Shown: positions 6,944 to 16,732, counted from the first letter of the stretch. The stretch is 22,420 bases of DNA from Phycisphaerales bacterium UBA854 (GCA_002295885.1 DBGM01000047.1:1-22420); one strand, 5' to 3'. Program-made: numbers and translations. The notes: generated by a model from the sequence alone, not told the origin.

Positions 6944-8770
6944 ATGTCCTCCTTCTGGTCATTCGTACGAAAGATGGCTCGTCACCGCATCATGCTGGTG
7001 TCCGCCATCTCATTCGCCCTGATCTCGGCCCTCGGGCTGGGTGTCGGCCTGCTGAGCCTTGCTCCGGTGCTGACCCAGATCGTGCACCCCGACTCCGGGT
7101 CGGGGCTGGCCGAACTCGCCGTCGACTTCAACGCGCAGGGGCATTGGCTCCAGTTTCCCCAGTGGCTCATCGATCTGCTGCCCAGCGATCGGTTCGATGG
7201 TGTCGTGCTGGTCCTGGTGTTCATCTCGTGCCTGACCGTGGTGGGGGCGGTGTGCAATTTCGTGCATCAGTACCTCAGTCAGACCCTGACGACCCGGGCC
7301 GTCGCGGATTTCCGCGCCGAACTGTTCCGAAAGGTCATCCGGCTGCCGTTGGGTCGCGTGGTCACCCAAGGGCCCTCCGAGTACATCGCCCGTCTTGTGC
7401 GCGATGCGGCTGCGCTGCAGCAGGGGTTGAATGCACTGCTGAGCAAGACCGTGGCCCAGATCACCAAGGGCCTCGCGGCGCTGATCGTGGCCATCGTCTA
7501 CGACTGGAAGATCGTCGTCGTCGCCCTGGTCGTCGGACCCGTCATCGCGATCGTGCTTCGCAAGCTCGCGAAGAAGGTTCGCCGCGGCTCCAGAGGGTCG
7601 CTCGCCGCCCAGCAGGAGATGCTGAAGCACACCACCGAAATCATGCAGGGGCTGCGGGCCGTCAAGACGAGCACCGGCGAGCACGAAAGTGAAATCGATT
7701 TCGACGCGGTCAACCGGGAGGTCGTCAAGCACGAGCTCCGCATGCGACTCGCCAGGGCCATGAGCGGTCCGATCGTCGAATCATTGGCCATCATCGCCCT
7801 GAGTCTGCTCGCCGCCATTGCCTCCAAGAGCATCCTGGAGGGTTCGCTGCCGTTCGATCGGTTCATTCTTTCGCTCGGTTCCCTCGGAGTGGCGGGAGCC
7901 TCGTTCCGCCCCCTGGCCGGAATCATCAACGAGATCAGTGCCGCGTCCGCTCCGGCGCAGCGGATCCAGGAGGTGCTCGAGGAACCGGAGGAGCCCCAGG
8001 GGCTCGAGCTTCCTCCGCTGGCCCGTCATCACGAGTCGATCGTCTTCGAAGGCGTCTCCTTCACCTACCCCGGGGCCGACCAGCCCGCCCTGCGGGACAT
8101 CGACCTGCAGATCCGGTTCGGTGAACGCATCGCCATCGTCGGGCCGAACGGATCGGGAAAGACGACCCTGCTCGGCCTGCTGCCCGGGCTGCTGCAGCCG
8201 ACGACCGGCCGGGTGCTGGTGGACGGCGCGGACGTGGCGTCGGTCCGGCTCTCGTCCCTGCGGAACCAGATCGGTGTGGTGACCCAGGAGTCGTTCATCA
8301 TGAACGGCACTATCGCGCAGAACATCGGCTTCGGTGTGGAGGGTGTGGGCATCGACGCAATCCGCTCGGCGGCCCGAACCGCACACGCCCTTGATTTCAT
8401 CGACCAGCTTCCCGACGGATTCACCAGCACCGTCGCCGAGGGAGGTGCCTCGCTCTCCGGAGGCCAGCGTCAGCGACTCTCGATCGCCCGCGCCCTGGTC
8501 CGCGATCCGTCGGTGCTCATCCTGGACGAGGCCACCAGCCAGGTCGACGCCGAATCGGAGCTGGCGATCCGGGATGCCATCGTCGACGCGGGCGCCGACC
8601 GCACCATGCTGATCATCGCCCACCGCATGGCCTCGGTCATCACCGCCGATCGCATCGTGGTCATGGAGTCCGGGCGCATCGTCGATGTCGGCACCCACGA
8701 TGACCTCCTCGGTCGATGCGACGTCTACGCCCGTCTCACCAGGACACAGCTCGTGGACACCGATACATGA
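6944..8770 (+). CDS. ABC exporter, fused membrane and ATPase domains (MsbA/lipid-exporter type)
   Basis: A 608-residue half-transporter expected to act as a homodimer in the inner membrane. An N-terminal six-helix exporter domain covers about residues 1-340, with a first hydrophobic helix near 14-40 and the coupling region around TTRAVADFRAELFRKVIRLP. The ATPase domain follows: Walker A GPNGSGKTT with Lys406, signature LSGGQRQR at 504-511, Walker B VLILDEAT with Asp528 and Glu529, and an H-loop in IIAHRM. All motifs are intact, so it should be active. The substrate cannot be read from sequence; lipids are the usual cargo of close relatives. An upstream in-frame extension to 6905 is rejected because MSSFW at 6944 has the promoter-like layout. 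The stop overlaps the next gene's ATG by 4 nt. Confidence 0.92.
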   Translation: MSSFWSFVRKMARHRIMLVSAISFALISALGLGVGLLSLAPVLTQIVHPDSGSGLAELAVDFNAQGHWLQFPQWLIDLLPSDRFDGVVLVLVFISCLTVVGAVCNFVHQYLSQTLTTRAVADFRAELFRKVIRLPLGRVVTQGPSEYIARLVRDAAALQQGLNALLSKTVAQITKGLAALIVAIVYDWKIVVVALVVGPVIAIVLRKLAKKVRRGSRGSLAAQQEMLKHTTEIMQGLRAVKTSTGEHESEIDFDAVNREVVKHELRMRLARAMSGPIVESLAIIALSLLAAIASKSILEGSLPFDRFILSLGSLGVAGASFRPLAGIINEISAASAPAQRIQEVLEEPEEPQGLELPPLARHHESIVFEGVSFTYPGADQPALRDIDLQIRFGERIAIVGPNGSGKTTLLGLLPGLLQPTTGRVLVDGADVASVRLSSLRNQIGVVTQESFIMNGTIAQNIGFGVEGVGIDAIRSAARTAHALDFIDQLPDGFTSTVAEGGASLSGGQRQRLSIARALVRDPSVLILDEATSQVDAESELAIRDAIVDAGADRTMLIIAHRMASVITADRIVVMESGRIVDVGTHDDLLGRCDVYARLTRTQLVDTDT

Positions 8771-9618
8771 TGATGCGGCGGGCAATTCTCATGGTTGCGG
8801 TCGTGCTGTCGATTGCCTCGTGTGATCGATCCGATGGCGTGGCCCGGTCCGCCGATTCCCCCCGAATTGCATCCTTTTCTCCCGCCCTGACCGCCATGGC
8901 GGTGTCGCTCGGACTCGAATCCTCGCTCGTCGGGCGTTCCGCTTTCTGCCGGATCGATCCGTCTCTCCCGGTGGTCGGCGACCTCCACGAAGTCGACTAC
9001 GAACGGCTGGTTCGACTCGACCCGACGCACATCCTCGTCCAGTCGCGTTCCGATCTGGTCGACCCGGGATTGCGTGAGCTGGCCTCGGCCCGCGGTTGGA
9101 AGCTGCTGGCCAGTCCGCTCTCGGGAGTCGAGGACATCCGTACGGCCTACGCAGCGATCCCGGATCATCTCTTTCCGCCGGAATCGGCTGACCACCGGCG
9201 CTGTCTCGAGCTCGTCCACGCCTACACCGATCGGATCGATTCCGCCTTGTCTCCCCCAGTTCCATCTCTGCAGGGGCGGTCCGTGCTGATCCTCTCGCCG
9301 ATGGAGCCGCCGCTGGCCTGGGGATCCGGCACTTGGATGGACGACATGCTGACTGCCCTCGGCGGCCGCAACGCGGTCCAGGCCGACGGATGGATCTCGT
9401 TGGGGTGGGAGGATCTGATTCGTATCGATGCCGACCGCATCGTCTTCGTGTCCGAAAGCGAACTTCAGCCCGGGGGGACCCTGCAGTCGATGCTCGACCG
9501 ACGGACCGATGGCGAGGTCGACATCCTGGTGCATCCCCAGGTGCATCTGCCGGCAACGTCCACGGACGAAATCGCCGCGGAACTGCGTTCACTCCTGTCG
9601 AGGGAGAATGGCTCGTGA
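8767..9618 (+). CDS. Lipoprotein substrate-binding protein of a metal-chelate/cobalamin ABC importer (BtuF/FecB-like)
   Basis: A 283-residue protein. The N-terminus is a signal with lipobox IASC, placing lipidated Cys19 after the hydrophobic stretch, so it is probably membrane-anchored. The mature part opens with PRIASFSPALTAMAVSLGL and then LVGRSAFC, a proline-containing LPVVGDL and LDPTHILVQ. This is the pattern of class III (helical backbone) binding proteins and is closest in style to BtuF. The fit to cobalamin over siderophore is only suggestive. The start ATGA overlaps the exporter stop; three ATG codons in a row (8767-8775) leave the exact start open by up to two residues. It is translationally coupled to the permease and ATPase genes downstream. 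Confidence 0.86.
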   Translation: MMMRRAILMVAVVLSIASCDRSDGVARSADSPRIASFSPALTAMAVSLGLESSLVGRSAFCRIDPSLPVVGDLHEVDYERLVRLDPTHILVQSRSDLVDPGLRELASARGWKLLASPLSGVEDIRTAYAAIPDHLFPPESADHRRCLELVHAYTDRIDSALSPPVPSLQGRSVLILSPMEPPLAWGSGTWMDDMLTALGGRNAVQADGWISLGWEDLIRIDADRIVFVSESELQPGGTLQSMLDRRTDGEVDILVHPQVHLPATSTDEIAAELRSLLSRENGS

Positions 9619-10619
9619 GGGGACGCCATCCGCTGATGCTGACGCTCATGGGGCTGGCCGCCGTGGCGGTCTGCCTGCTTCGTCTGGTGATCGATCGTCC
9701 TCCGGGCGGTAGTCTGTCGCTGGCCTGGCCGCATCCGGACTGGATGCAGTTCCGCCTCACCGCGATGGTGACGGCGGTCATCGTGGGCGGCAGCCTCGCA
9801 CTGGCGGGAACCCTTCTGCAGACGATGCTCCGCAACCCGCTGGCCTCTCCGTTCATCCTCGGCGTCTCCAGCGGAGCCGGGCTCGGCCTGATGGCCATGG
9901 CGTGGTTCGTCTACTTCACCGGTACCGCCGGCGCGACGATGCCGGGGCAGTGGTGGCCCAGTGCCCTGGCCGGAGCAATCGGTGCACTGGCGATCGTGTA
10001 CGTACTCGGTCGTCGCAGAAGCGCCGATGGGGCAGCCTGGCTGGATCCGGTCGCCCTCGTGCTGGTCGGCGTCGTCGTCTCGACGATCTGCGCGGGGGGC
10101 ATGATGTTCTTCCAGCATCTCGTGCCGACCGGACTGCGGGGACAGTTCACCACGTGGTTGATGGGATCCATCCCCGAATATGTGTCCGGCTGGAGGCTGC
10201 TGTTCTCGGCCTCGTTGGCAGTGCTCTCGCTGCTCTACGCCTTCGGCCAGCACCGCAGCCTGGACATCTGCCTGCTCTCGGACGATGAAGCGACTTCACT
10301 GGGCGTCTCGCTGGGCTCCCTGCGCCTGGGCATCTTCCTGTCCTGCGGAATACTCACCTCGCTGGCCGTGTCGCTCGCAGGCCCCATCGCCTTCGTCGGA
10401 CTCATCGGACCGCACGCCGCACGCCTGCTGGTCGGGGCCAGGCACCGCTGGCTGCTGCCGGGCGCGGTCTTGTGCGGCGTGACGCTGCTGGTGGGGGCCG
10501 ACGTGCTTCGCCAGGTCATCGATCTGGGGGGTGGACGAATGCCGGTCGGCGTCCTCCTGACCATCGGCGGCGGTGTCCTGTTCCTGGTGCTGCTTCGAGT
10601 CGAGATGAAACGATCATGA
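9615..10619 (+). CDS. FecCD/BtuC-type ABC importer permease
   Basis: A 334-residue, highly hydrophobic inner-membrane protein with about ten helices, the normal size for FecCD permeases (320-350). Family motifs include SLALAGTLLQTMLRNPLASP and GVSSGAGLG near the N-terminus, DDEATSLGVSLG (the cytoplasmic loop that meets the ATPase), AGPIAFVGLIGPHAARLLVG, and GGGRMPVGVLLTIGG at the end. The start is GTG at 9615 in a GTGA overlap with the upstream stop, with AGGGAG (9601-9606) 8 nt before it. It works with the binding lipoprotein upstream and the ATPase downstream to import a chelated metal or corrinoid. Confidence 0.93.
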   Translation: MRGRHPLMLTLMGLAAVAVCLLRLVIDRPPGGSLSLAWPHPDWMQFRLTAMVTAVIVGGSLALAGTLLQTMLRNPLASPFILGVSSGAGLGLMAMAWFVYFTGTAGATMPGQWWPSALAGAIGALAIVYVLGRRRSADGAAWLDPVALVLVGVVVSTICAGGMMFFQHLVPTGLRGQFTTWLMGSIPEYVSGWRLLFSASLAVLSLLYAFGQHRSLDICLLSDDEATSLGVSLGSLRLGIFLSCGILTSLAVSLAGPIAFVGLIGPHAARLLVGARHRWLLPGAVLCGVTLLVGADVLRQVIDLGGGRMPVGVLLTIGGGVLFLVLLRVEMKRS

Positions 10620-11374
10620 CGCTTGCCCTGCATTCCATCACGGCACGATACGGCGACATCACTGCGGTTGATTCGATCGAGGCCACTGCGTCCGCCGGAC
10701 GGATCACCGTGGTGGTCGGTCCCAACGCGGCGGGGAAGTCGACGCTGCTCCGCTGTGCCGCTGGGCTGCAGCCGTGCGACGGCGAGATCACCATCGATGG
10801 AGAGCCGGTTCTCGACATTCCGATCGTCGATCGTGCCCGCCGGGTGGCATTCATGACCCAGCGCCCGCGTTCCGATGTACCCCTCACGGTGGAGGAGATG
10901 ATGCGACTGGCTCGTCCGGTCCGTCGGCAGCAGACGGCGGTGCTCGATTCGCTCCTGGAGAGCCTGGAGGTCGAGGACCTGCGCCATCGCCTGGTTCCCG
11001 CCTTGTCGATCGGCCAGCAGCAGCGGGTGGTACTCGCCCGGACGCTGTATCAGGTCGAAGCGCAAGGTGGGTTGTTCGTGTTCGATGAGCCCACCGCACC
11101 GATGGATCCACGGCATGCGCAGCTGGCGTTGTCGCATCTGCGCGGCGTCGCTGACGGCGGCGGCATCGTGGTGCTGAGCATTCATGACATCGGACTGGCC
11201 AGATCGATCGGTGATGACGCCTGGCTTCTGGACCGAGGCCGACTGCTGGCATCCGGTCCGGTGGAGCAGGTGCTCGTGCCCGAGCGGCTCGAGGGCACCT
11301 TCGGTATTCCGTACGAGGAACTGCAATCCGAGCGGGGGGGGATTTGGCTCGCGCCGGCAACGTCGCGGGTATGA
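10616..11374 (+). CDS. ATPase of the FecCD/BtuC-type importer
   Basis: A 252-residue ABC ATPase, the usual length for FecE/BtuD. Walker A GPNAAGKST carries Lys41, the Q-loop Gln is at 82 (FMTQRP), Walker B FVFDEPT has Asp157 and Glu158, and the H-loop is His190 (LSIHD). The signature is LSIGQQQR (130-137) rather than LSGGQ, an Ile for Gly change at a normally conserved position; FecE/BtuD proteins do vary here, so activity is still expected. The ATG overlaps the permease stop by 4 nt. The stop codon region also holds the -10-like box of the next gene. Confidence 0.93.
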   Translation: MTLALHSITARYGDITAVDSIEATASAGRITVVVGPNAAGKSTLLRCAAGLQPCDGEITIDGEPVLDIPIVDRARRVAFMTQRPRSDVPLTVEEMMRLARPVRRQQTAVLDSLLESLEVEDLRHRLVPALSIGQQQRVVLARTLYQVEAQGGLFVFDEPTAPMDPRHAQLALSHLRGVADGGGIVVLSIHDIGLARSIGDDAWLLDRGRLLASGPVEQVLVPERLEGTFGIPYEELQSERGGIWLAPATSRV

Positions 11375-11375
11375 T
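11370..11375 (+). promoter_or_regulatory. Candidate -10 box for a leaderless transcript of the gene at 11382
   Basis: TATGAT (5/6 match) overlaps the stop codon of the ATPase gene and ends 6 nt before the ATG at 11382, so the message would start at the ATG. No Shine-Dalgarno is present. It sits in GTATGATGTCC, the same 11-mer as before bcp. Confidence 0.45.
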
Positions 11376-11381
11376 GTCCCC

Positions 11382-11954
11382 ATGGGCGGATTCGAAATCA
11401 TCCTGATCGCCGTCGGCATCGGCTGGACCATCATCTCCGGCATCCTCAAGAGCATCGAGGATTCCAAGAAAAAGAAGGCTCTGCAGGCGGAGGCGGCCGG
11501 TGATCCCGTCGTTGAAGCGGTGGAAGTCCCCGTCTCGGTCGGTGTCGAGGAGGTGCCTTCGGTCATCTCACCCCGGGTCGCACCCAGTCCGCCTATGACC
11601 GCCTCCGAGTCGGGCCTGAAGAAGCTGCGGGACGAGCGGATCAGGCACATTCGACGACGAATGGGACTGGAATCGGAGGCTGCCGCCCAGCCAGCCCCCT
11701 CGGCCGCGCCGAAGCCACGCTCCGTGCCGGCGTTGCCCAGGGCGATGACCGTCCCGGCCGAAGAAGCCAAGCCGGCACCGGTGGCGGATGCACCACGCAA
11801 TGCTGCGAAGGCCACACATCCGTCTGACGTCGCTCAGGGGGCCCGGGAGCGGGTTCTGAACCTTGCGTCCACCCGGAACGGTCTCCGTGATGCAGTGCTT
11901 CTGAGCGAGCTTCTGTCGCCTCCTGTGGCTCTCAGGCAGGGCCACCTCGAGTAG
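11382..11954 (+). CDS. Small membrane-anchored protein of unknown function
   Basis: A 190-residue protein. Residues 4-23 (FEIILIAVGIGWTIISGILK) form one membrane helix at the N-terminus, followed by a lysine-rich stop (KKKK near 30). A low-complexity Ala/Pro/Val-rich linker runs to about residue 150, broken by a basic helix (LKKLRDERIRHIRRRMG). The C-terminus, LRDAVLLSELLSPPVALR, is compact and looks conserved. From memory, short planctomycete proteins often end in a similar '(L/I)LSE(I/L)LxPPxALR' tail, but this was not checked. The topology suggests the tail is cytoplasmic. The longer frame from 11184 lies inside the ATPase gene and is rejected. Function unknown. Confidence 0.75.
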   Translation: MGGFEIILIAVGIGWTIISGILKSIEDSKKKKALQAEAAGDPVVEAVEVPVSVGVEEVPSVISPRVAPSPPMTASESGLKKLRDERIRHIRRRMGLESEAAAQPAPSAAPKPRSVPALPRAMTVPAEEAKPAPVADAPRNAAKATHPSDVAQGARERVLNLASTRNGLRDAVLLSELLSPPVALRQGHLE

Positions 11955-11957
11955 GTC

Positions 11958-11976
11958 TCTGCACGATCGGTGCAGA
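11958..11976 (+). terminator. Hairpin after the gene at 11382 (possible terminator)
   Basis: TCTGCAC (11958-11964) and GTGCAGA (11970-11976) form a perfect 7-bp stem with a 5-nt loop, starting 3 nt after the stop codon. No T-run follows, so it is not a classical intrinsic terminator. It could be a 3'-end stabiliser or a protein-binding site ahead of the promoter at 12016. Confidence 0.35.
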
Positions 11977-12015
11977 TGGACCCCAGATCGCCCCTGATAC
12001 CCCTCAGAAGGTCGC

Positions 12016-12021
12016 TATACT
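12016..12021 (+). promoter_or_regulatory. Candidate -10 box for a leaderless transcript of the M24 peptidase gene
   Basis: TATACT (5/6 match) is followed by CCCCGCC and the ATG at 12029. No Shine-Dalgarno is present, and the predicted start coincides with the ATG. It would drive the peptidase and possibly accB-accC. Confidence 0.45.
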
Positions 12022-12028
12022 CCCCGCC

Positions 12029-13171
12029 ATGACCGATATCGCGTCCATGGAGCTGAGTGCCGATCAGTTGGCAAGGAGTGCTGGAAGGATCGACCGCCTT
12101 CGGGCCCGGTTGGTCGATGCCGGCGTCTCCGCCATGATCATCGACCATGAGATCGACATCTGGTACCTCACCGGATTCGTCGGACACGACGCCACGCTGA
12201 TCATCGGGCCCGACACGGCCGCGATCCTCTGCGACGCTCGGTACGAGGAATACCTGAACCCGTGGAAGCACGGTGGAGTGCACGAGGTCCGGATCGGTCC
12301 CCGTCAGGATGCGCACCGAATGATTCTTTCGGTGGCCGAGGCGGGGGGAATCGATCGGCTGGGATTCCAGTCCGAGCACATGACCGTCGGTCGCCTCAAG
12401 GCGCTGCAGGACGGGGTGCCGGGAGTCGAGTTCATCGAGACCACCGGTCATCTGCTTGCCCTTCGCATGCTGAAGGATGCGCACGAGGTGGCCATCATCG
12501 AGCAGTGCATCGACATCCAGCAGCGGGCATTGGAAACCATGCTCGGTCGGATGCGGTTGGGCATGACCGAGCTCGAGTTCACCGCCGGCCTGGAATACGA
12601 GATGCGGATGCTGGGTGCAACGGGGGCGGGGTTCGATCCGATCGTCGCCTCGGGCCCCAACAGTTCCGTCATCCACCACATGCCGTGCGATCGGCGCATC
12701 GGCGAGGGGCCGCTGCTGATCGACTGGGGAGCCCGGCTCGACGGCTACTGTTCCGACATGACGAGAACCTTCTCCGTCGGCGTGCCGGATGCCCTGCATG
12801 CGGAACTCTACGACATCGTGCTGGCCGCCCAGCTCGCCGCGATCGAGGCGTGCCGCCCCGGGGCCGACTGTGCCGCGGTGGATGCGGTGGCCCGCGAGAT
12901 CATTGCCGGCCACGGCTACGGCGACCAGTTCCCGCACGGCCTGGGTCACGGCCTCGGCATGGAGGTGCACGAGTCGCCGGGCTTCAGCGTCAAGCAGTCC
13001 GGGGTGCTGCTCGAGCCTGGAATGGTCATGACGGTCGAGCCGGGCATCTATCTGCCGGGGGTGGGGGGAGTCCGGATCGAGGATGACGTATTGATCACCG
13101 AAGATGGGCACCGTGTGCTCTCGACTATGGATAAATCGCCTGCGTCCGTGCCGCTCGACGGCCGGGCCTGA
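12029..13171 (+). CDS. M24B-family Xaa-Pro aminopeptidase/dipeptidase
   Basis: A 380-residue two-domain metallopeptidase that releases residues next to proline. The N-terminal creatinase-like domain (about 1-145) contains DIWYLTGFVG. The C-terminal pita-bread domain has all five dimetal ligands: Asp232 (LLIDWGA), Asp243 (YCSDMTRTF), His307 (PHGLGHGLG), Glu337 (TVEPGIY) and Glu351 (VRIEDDV). The substrate-side motif SGPNSSVIHH (208-217) is typical. PepP and PepQ cannot be separated from sequence alone; the length is closest to the short PepQ/YpdF-type enzymes. accB follows after 24 nt, an order seen in many bacteria, so a common transcript is likely. Confidence 0.95.
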   Translation: MTDIASMELSADQLARSAGRIDRLRARLVDAGVSAMIIDHEIDIWYLTGFVGHDATLIIGPDTAAILCDARYEEYLNPWKHGGVHEVRIGPRQDAHRMILSVAEAGGIDRLGFQSEHMTVGRLKALQDGVPGVEFIETTGHLLALRMLKDAHEVAIIEQCIDIQQRALETMLGRMRLGMTELEFTAGLEYEMRMLGATGAGFDPIVASGPNSSVIHHMPCDRRIGEGPLLIDWGARLDGYCSDMTRTFSVGVPDALHAELYDIVLAAQLAAIEACRPGADCAAVDAVAREIIAGHGYGDQFPHGLGHGLGMEVHESPGFSVKQSGVLLEPGMVMTVEPGIYLPGVGGVRIEDDVLITEDGHRVLSTMDKSPASVPLDGRA

Positions 13172-13195
13172 CTCTTACGTGACGGAACGAATCGA

Positions 13196-13690
13196 ATGAT
13201 CGACATACGAAAGCTCAAGGAACTGGTTCGGCTGATGGTCGCCAACGACCTGACCGAAATGGACCTTCGTGACTCGGAGGAGCAGGTCACCATCCATCGG
13301 CCCAGCGTCTACTCGGCTCCGCAGGTCACGCAGTCACCGGCGGCCCCGCCGCCCCAGGCGGCTGCTCCGGCTCCCGCCGCGGCGACGCCCGCTCCGGCCG
13401 CTGCCGCACCGGCTCCCGCCGTCGAACCCGAGGCGGACGACACCGCCGGTCTGGTGCCGGTGTCGAGTCCGATGGTGGGCACCTTCTACTCCGCCGCCAG
13501 TCCCGACGTGGACGACTTCGTCAAGGTCGGGGACAGCGTCGGTCCCGACACCGTGATCTGTCTTGTCGAGGCCATGAAGATCTTCAACGAGATCAAGGCC
13601 GAGTGTTCCGGCACCGTGCAGAAGGTGCTGGTCAGCAGTGGTGACGCCGTCGAGTTCGGGCAGGATCTGCTGCTCATCAAGCCGTCCTGA
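13196..13690 (+). CDS. accB: Biotin carboxyl carrier protein of acetyl-CoA carboxylase
   Basis: A 164-residue protein. A short helical N-terminal domain (MIDIRKLKELVRLMVANDLT) leads into a long Ala/Pro linker (about residues 46-80) and then the biotinyl domain (88-163). The biotin-accepting lysine is Lys128 in VEAMKIFNEI, and SPMVGTFYSAASP is the usual thumb region. It carries biotin between the carboxylase AccC, encoded 17 nt downstream, and the carboxyltransferase in the first step of fatty acid synthesis. No strong Shine-Dalgarno is visible. Confidence 0.97.
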   Translation: MIDIRKLKELVRLMVANDLTEMDLRDSEEQVTIHRPSVYSAPQVTQSPAAPPPQAAAPAPAAATPAPAAAAPAPAVEPEADDTAGLVPVSSPMVGTFYSAASPDVDDFVKVGDSVGPDTVICLVEAMKIFNEIKAECSGTVQKVLVSSGDAVEFGQDLLLIKPS

Positions 13691-13707
13691 GAGCGGGAGT
13701 CGAACGA

Positions 13708-15057
<1,350 letters not shown>

Positions 15058-15077
15058 CACGTCACAGCGGTGATTGG

Positions 15078-15968
15078 ATGATCAAGGCCCGCTCCATCAC
15101 GAAGTCCTACGGCGGCATCGATGTGCTCCGGGGCGTCTCCATCGACGTGGAGCCGGGAACGATCCACGGCTTCGTGGGCCCCAACGGAGCCGGGAAATCG
15201 ACCTTTCTCAAGACCCTCATCGGCGTGGTGCACCGTGACGGCGGTCGGCTCGAGGTCGGAGGATTCGACCCCGCGAAGTCGGTGGTCGATGTCCGTCGGC
15301 GGGTCGGGTACGCACCGTCCGAGACCGCTCTCTACCACCGGATGCGGGCCGGTGAGCTGCTGGAGTTCTCACTGTGTCACCATCTGGAAGCGGATCTGCC
15401 GCGAGGACGCAAGCTCCTCGGAATATTCGGTGTGCCCTTGGATCGACGGGTGGGGGCCCTGAGCCACGGCATGAAGCGGAAGCTGCTCATCGCCCAGGCG
15501 ATCGCATCCGCCACACCACTGATGGTCCTCGACGAGCCGATGGAGGCGCTGGATCCCGAAGCACGTCGACGGGTCGAGGATCTGCTTCGCGCCGAGGTGG
15601 ATGGCGGGCGGACCATCTTCTTCTCATCGCACGATCTGGCCAGTACACAGCGACTGTGCTCCCGCGTCACCTTCCTGCATCGTGGTTCCGTGCTCCGCGA
15701 CGGCCCGATGGAGGATCTGCTGCGGGGCCACGCCGGAGTGCTGCTGCTGGAGTTCCGGGATCCGGTTGCGGAGGCAGATCTCCCCACGGATCCCTCCTTC
15801 GAATGGGAAGGGAGCGGGGACTCCGCCCGGTTGGTCTACCGGGGAACGCTCGAGTCCGTGCTGCCCCGGATCGACGGCCTGCCCATCAAGTCGATCCGTG
15901 ATGACGCCACGGATCTCGAACATCTGTTCGATCGGCTGTACCTCGAGGACGGGGGAGTCGCCCAATGA
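15078..15968 (+). CDS. ABC-2 type transporter ATPase
   Basis: A 296-residue ABC ATPase with an extra C-terminal region of about 80 residues, typical of CcmA/NatA-like ABC-2 ATPases. Walker A GPNGAGKST has Lys40, the signature is LSHGMKRK (128-135), Walker B MVLDEPMEALD has Asp152 and Glu153, and the switch His185 is in FSSHD. The Q-loop position reads YAPSETALY, so the usual Gln is not obvious. The start at 15078 lies 20 nt after accC with no clear Shine-Dalgarno. The gene ends in an ATGA overlap with the permease gene. Substrate unknown. Confidence 0.92.
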   Translation: MIKARSITKSYGGIDVLRGVSIDVEPGTIHGFVGPNGAGKSTFLKTLIGVVHRDGGRLEVGGFDPAKSVVDVRRRVGYAPSETALYHRMRAGELLEFSLCHHLEADLPRGRKLLGIFGVPLDRRVGALSHGMKRKLLIAQAIASATPLMVLDEPMEALDPEARRRVEDLLRAEVDGGRTIFFSSHDLASTQRLCSRVTFLHRGSVLRDGPMEDLLRGHAGVLLLEFRDPVAEADLPTDPSFEWEGSGDSARLVYRGTLESVLPRIDGLPIKSIRDDATDLEHLFDRLYLEDGGVAQ

Positions 15969-16732
15969 ATCTCGTCCGTCAATGGCTGCGGGATGCCGTC
16001 TGGATCATCGTCGGCTATTTCATCATCCTCGAGGCTGCGCTGGTCGCGGCAATCCTGTACTGGCCCCGGTTCCGTGACAACACACCGGCCATCGCCAAGC
16101 TGGTGCCCTTCGAATCGCTGCAGAACCTGATGGAGTCGATCGAGATCTCCGGCTACTGGCCGTACCTCGCGGTGCAGCAGTGGTTCAAGGGATGCAGTCT
16201 CTTCGGCCTGGCCGCAGCGGCCTTTCTCGCCAGCGGTGTGGTGGCCAGGGACGTCGATCAGAAGACGATCGAGTTCCTGCTGTCGCGTCCCGTCTCCCGC
16301 TCACGGATTCTGCTGACCCGGTGGGCCATGGTGTCGCTGGCGGTGATCGTACCGGCGGTGCTGTCCTCGTTCTCCGCCGTGTGGCTCTCGCCCCTGGTCG
16401 ACGAGCAGGTCGCATGGGAACCGCTTCTGGCCTCGACCGCCTTCATGTCGCTCTTTCTGCTCATGCTGGTGACCTTCACCGTCATGATGTCGGCGATGAG
16501 CAGCCATCAGATGCGTGCGGGAGTCATCCTCATCGCGATCGTGCTGCTCAACTTCGCCCTCTATCTCGTTCAGGGGATCGACGAGCTGAGTCTGTTCAAG
16601 ACCATCGACGTCAAGGTGTTCATGATGATCGAGATGGGGCAGTTCCCGTGGGTCACCACCGGTGCCTTCGTGGTGGCCACCCTCGCCATGCTGGGGGTCG
16701 CACTGCGGATCTTCGGTCGTCGCGACTTCTAG
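15965..16732 (+). CDS. ABC-2 type transporter permease
   Basis: A 255-residue membrane protein with about six helices, near residues 11-33, 76-93, 118-141, 153-177, 184-202 and 229-250. The cytoplasmic segment KTIEFLLSRPVSRSRILLTR (100-119) after the second helix is a hallmark of ABC-2 permeases and probably contacts the ATPase. It overlaps the ATPase gene by 4 nt, so the two form one transporter. No substrate can be inferred; the role may be export of a drug, lipid or polymer. The gene ends within a hairpin that it shares with the convergent CvpA-like gene. Confidence 0.88.
   Translation: MNLVRQWLRDAVWIIVGYFIILEAALVAAILYWPRFRDNTPAIAKLVPFESLQNLMESIEISGYWPYLAVQQWFKGCSLFGLAAAAFLASGVVARDVDQKTIEFLLSRPVSRSRILLTRWAMVSLAVIVPAVLSSFSAVWLSPLVDEQVAWEPLLASTAFMSLFLLMLVTFTVMMSAMSSHQMRAGVILIAIVLLNFALYLVQGIDELSLFKTIDVKVFMMIEMGQFPWVTTGAFVVATLAMLGVALRIFGRRDF

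Noticed and set aside
8740..8770. Cobalamin riboswitch upstream of the BtuF-like gene
   Set aside because: The gene overlaps the previous one by 4 nt, so there is no leader. Nothing like a B12-box was seen before the operon at 6893-6943 either.
10235..11815. 526-codon open frame on the minus strand
   Set aside because: It covers the permease, ATPase and small membrane protein genes in antisense and has no recognisable domain.
13331..13440. Repetitive Ala/Pro-coding tract that could be taken for a repeat array
   Set aside because: It is the normal flexible linker of the biotin carrier protein.
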